Source: Gp6-AA40 sp035293405
Lineage (GTDB): Bacteria; Acidobacteriota; Vicinamibacteria; Vicinamibacterales; UBA2999
Direction of reading: 5' to 3'
Assembly: GCA_035293405.1 (NCBI GenBank)
Contig: DATDOE010000108.1
Location: forward strand, 1 to 64,000
DNA length: 64,000 nt
A program made the translations under genes and the position numbers. Below the pieces are notes generated by a model. That model searched no databases and was not told where the DNA came from. It was given only the letters and a program-made list of their open reading frames with translations. Below are positions 62,918 through 64,000 of the stretch, piece after piece. Position 1 is the first letter of the stretch; each line of letters opens with the position of its first letter.

Positions 62918-63349
62918 CTAGGCGACCTCGGTTTTCTTCGGTTGCTGTGCGGAGTGCGGGTGATCGGCGCCGGCGTAGACCTTCAGCTTCCGGTACATCG
63001 CATCGCCCATCTTCGTCTTCGGCAACATGCCGCGGACCGCCTCTTCCACGAGACGAACCGGCTGGCGTTTCCGCACATCGACGGCGCGCTCTTCGCGCAG
63101 GCCGCCTTCATAACCGCTGTGACGACGATAGATCTTCTGATCCTCTTTGCGTCCGGTCAGCTTGACCGCGCCCGCATTGATGATGACCACATGATCCCCG
63201 GTGTCGATGAACGGGGTGTACACGGGCTTGTGCTTGCCCTGAAGCAGCCGGGCCGTCAGTGTCGCCACTCGACCCAGCACCTTGTCGTTCGCGTCGATGA
63301 CATGCCACCGGCTGTCCGAGCGCTTCGCGCTTGCCACAAACGTACGCAT
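62918..63349 (-). CDS. rplM: Large ribosomal subunit protein uL13
   Basis: A 143-residue 50S assembly protein. It starts MRTFVASAKRSDSRWHVIDA, with LLQGKHKPVYTPFIDTGDHV and VRGMLPKTKMGDAMYRKLKV. The ATG at 63349 gives the family length. It shares a promoter with rpsI; the leader is about 110 nt with a hairpin. Confidence 0.98.
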   Translation of the reverse strand: MRTFVASAKRSDSRWHVIDANDKVLGRVATLTARLLQGKHKPVYTPFIDTGDHVVIINAGAVKLTGRKEDQKIYRRHSGYEGGLREERAVDVRKRQPVRLVEEAVRGMLPKTKMGDAMYRKLKVYAGADHPHSAQQPKKTEVA

Positions 63350-63374
63350 GAATAAGGGAATCCTTCGCTCGCAC

Positions 63375-63395
63375 CCCACCCCTCGGAGGTGGGGA
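63375..63395 (-). promoter_or_regulatory. Leader hairpin of rplM-rpsI mRNA
   Basis: A CCCCACC / GGTGGGG stem with a 7-nt loop lies about 30 nt before the rplM ATG. Ribosomal-protein leaders often hold autoregulatory structures; there is no further support here. Confidence 0.45.
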
Positions 63396-63466
63396 TCCGG
63401 GTTGGCTCGTCCCGCCGGCACCATGCCCGACCCTGGACGAACGTGACCTACGACCGCAAACCCCAA

Positions 63467-63495
63467 TGATACGGACAGTTGTCGGCACTGTCAAG
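63467..63495 (-). promoter_or_regulatory. Sigma70 promoter of rplM-rpsI
   Basis: On the minus strand a perfect TTGACA (63490-63495), 17 bp, and TATCAT (63467-63472). This is the best sigma70 match in the window. Confidence 0.85.
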
Positions 63496-63724
63496 CCACC
63501 GCTGAGGCGGTCAAACCAGACGTCGCGCCGCAAATCGCCCCAGCCGCTCGGCTTGTATCGGCGGAACGAAAAGTGCCGATAACAAACTTGTCAGAGGTAC
63601 TCCGGCTATCCGTAGGTGACACAACCGTCAGTCGCTCACGGTTCTGTCCGCACCAGCAAGCCGGTGTCGACGCAGGTGGCCGTGGTTGCTGGCGAAATTC
63701 AGCGCGGAACGGCCGCGCAGGTGA
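63496..63724. other. Non-coding stretch upstream of pilM
   Basis: No gene, repeat or recognisable riboswitch motif is seen between the rplM promoter and the sigma54 promoter. It is long enough to hold enhancer sites for a sigma54 activator, but I could not identify one. Confidence 0.4.
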
Positions 63725-63739
63725 TGGCACAGCGGTTGC
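63725..63739 (+). promoter_or_regulatory. Sigma54 promoter of pilM
   Basis: TGGCAC-AGCGG-TTGC: the GG and GC pairs are exactly 10 bp apart, matching the -24/-12 consensus. Transcription would begin about 12 bp on, leaving a leader of roughly 90 nt that contains a GTCCGGA/TCCGGAC hairpin (63764-63785). Confidence 0.75.
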
Positions 63740-63802
63740 CGAATGAGATGGGTTCTCTCATATGTCCGGACTTCGGTCTCCGGACGGTGGGTGAAAGCCG
63801 CG

Positions 63803-63840
63803 GATGAGAACAGTAGACCGAAGACAGAAGACCGAACACC
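63803..63840. repeat. GAAGACC/GTAGACC heptamer array before pilM
   Basis: AGTAGACCGAAGACAGAAGACCGAA-type 7-mers fill the 40 bp before the pilM start codon, another short-unit array next to a gene start. Confidence 0.55.
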
Positions 63841-63843
63841 AGT

Positions 63844-64000
63844 ATGTTTCGTAAAACCAAGTCGGTCGTAGGGCTCGACATCGGATCGAGCGCGGTCAAG
63901 GCCGTGGAGCTGAAGCCGGCGGGGAAGGGTTTCCGCGTCGTCGCCTTCGGCAGCGAGCCTGTACCGCCTGATTCCATCGTCGACGGCGCCATCATCGATG
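63844..64000 (+). CDS. pilM: Type IV pilus assembly ATPase-like PilM (5' part)
   Basis: The first 52 residues are visible; the gene runs off the window. The start MFRKTKSVVGLDIGSSAVKA contains the actin-fold phosphate-1 loop GLDIGSSAVK, followed by VELKPAGKGFRVVAFGSEPV, typical of PilM. PilM recruits PilN/O and is normally first in pilMNOPQ. Confidence 0.88.
   Translation, partial: MFRKTKSVVGLDIGSSAVKAVELKPAGKGFRVVAFGSEPVPPDSIVDGAIID

Noticed and set aside
63496..63843. Cyclic-di-GMP (GEMM) riboswitch in the pilM leader
   Set aside because: The conserved GEMM core is not found; only a short hairpin is seen.

Overview
The window reads as one contiguous stretch of a GC-rich (roughly two thirds G+C), Gram-negative-type bacterial chromosome. 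Gene content fits Acidobacteriota, most likely the Vicinamibacteria branch: an NtrY/NtrX-like pair, a cyclase-family hydrolase, secreted PDFSGVW-type proteins, a DUF5916 remnant, a LolA/secretin lipoprotein operon, and palindromes that give GRLKAAPT-like peptides wherever they are translated. This assignment is inference from protein style, not from a marker-gene comparison.

Layout. 1-2.5 kb: groS-groL behind a sigma70 promoter and a CIRCE-like operator, then a small Fis-type regulator and purC. 3.5-10 kb: flippase-like membrane protein, nrdR, an NtrY/NtrX-type two-component pair and a PLP-dependent D-threonine aldolase-like enzyme. 10-21 kb: accessory metabolism (cupin, cyclase, YjbR, DinB, a MatC-like carrier, a large FAD/Fe-S oxidoreductase, an aminotransferase), a four-helix-bundle gene inside an inverted-repeat element, a degenerate rhomboid, a DUF5916 remnant and ftcD. 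21-33 kb: envelope and lipid genes (pgpA, cinA, plsY, gpsA), ftsY, riboflavin genes ribD-ribE-ribBA, and an ECF sigma / membrane protein / secreted protein triad. 33.7-40 kb: ffh-rpsP-khpA-rimM-trmD-rplS-rnhB and thiE. 40-43.8 kb: polX, a sugar kinase and a broken methyltransferase. 43.8-51.7 kb: murein recycling and synthesis (nagZ, ldcA, mpl, pxpBC, murB, murA) and an AAC(6')-like acetyltransferase. 51.7-57.4 kb: secretin lipoprotein, lolA, a DUF2723 membrane protein and a PolX-like PHP protein in one minus-strand operon. 57.4-64 kb: tRNA-Ala(CGC), pfkA, the block rplM-rpsI / rpsB-tsf / pyrH-frr, and the start of pilM behind a sigma54 promoter.

The most unusual content is non-coding. (1) Many intergenic gaps hold short direct repeats, mostly 7-8 bp units whose sequence differs from gap to gap, commonly followed by the reverse complement. 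(2) One repeat family forms a roughly 600-bp inverted-repeat-bounded element around a 23S-IVS-type four-helix-bundle gene, with an ORF-less relative elsewhere. (3) A family of GTAG-headed palindromes resembling REP elements is scattered through the window, one pair lying in frame inside a gene. (4) A 160-bp nested palindrome with cloverleaf potential lies near 10.1 kb. Several transcription units have a -10 box 6-9 nt before the start codon, which suggests leaderless mRNAs, and gpsA appears to start with ATT.
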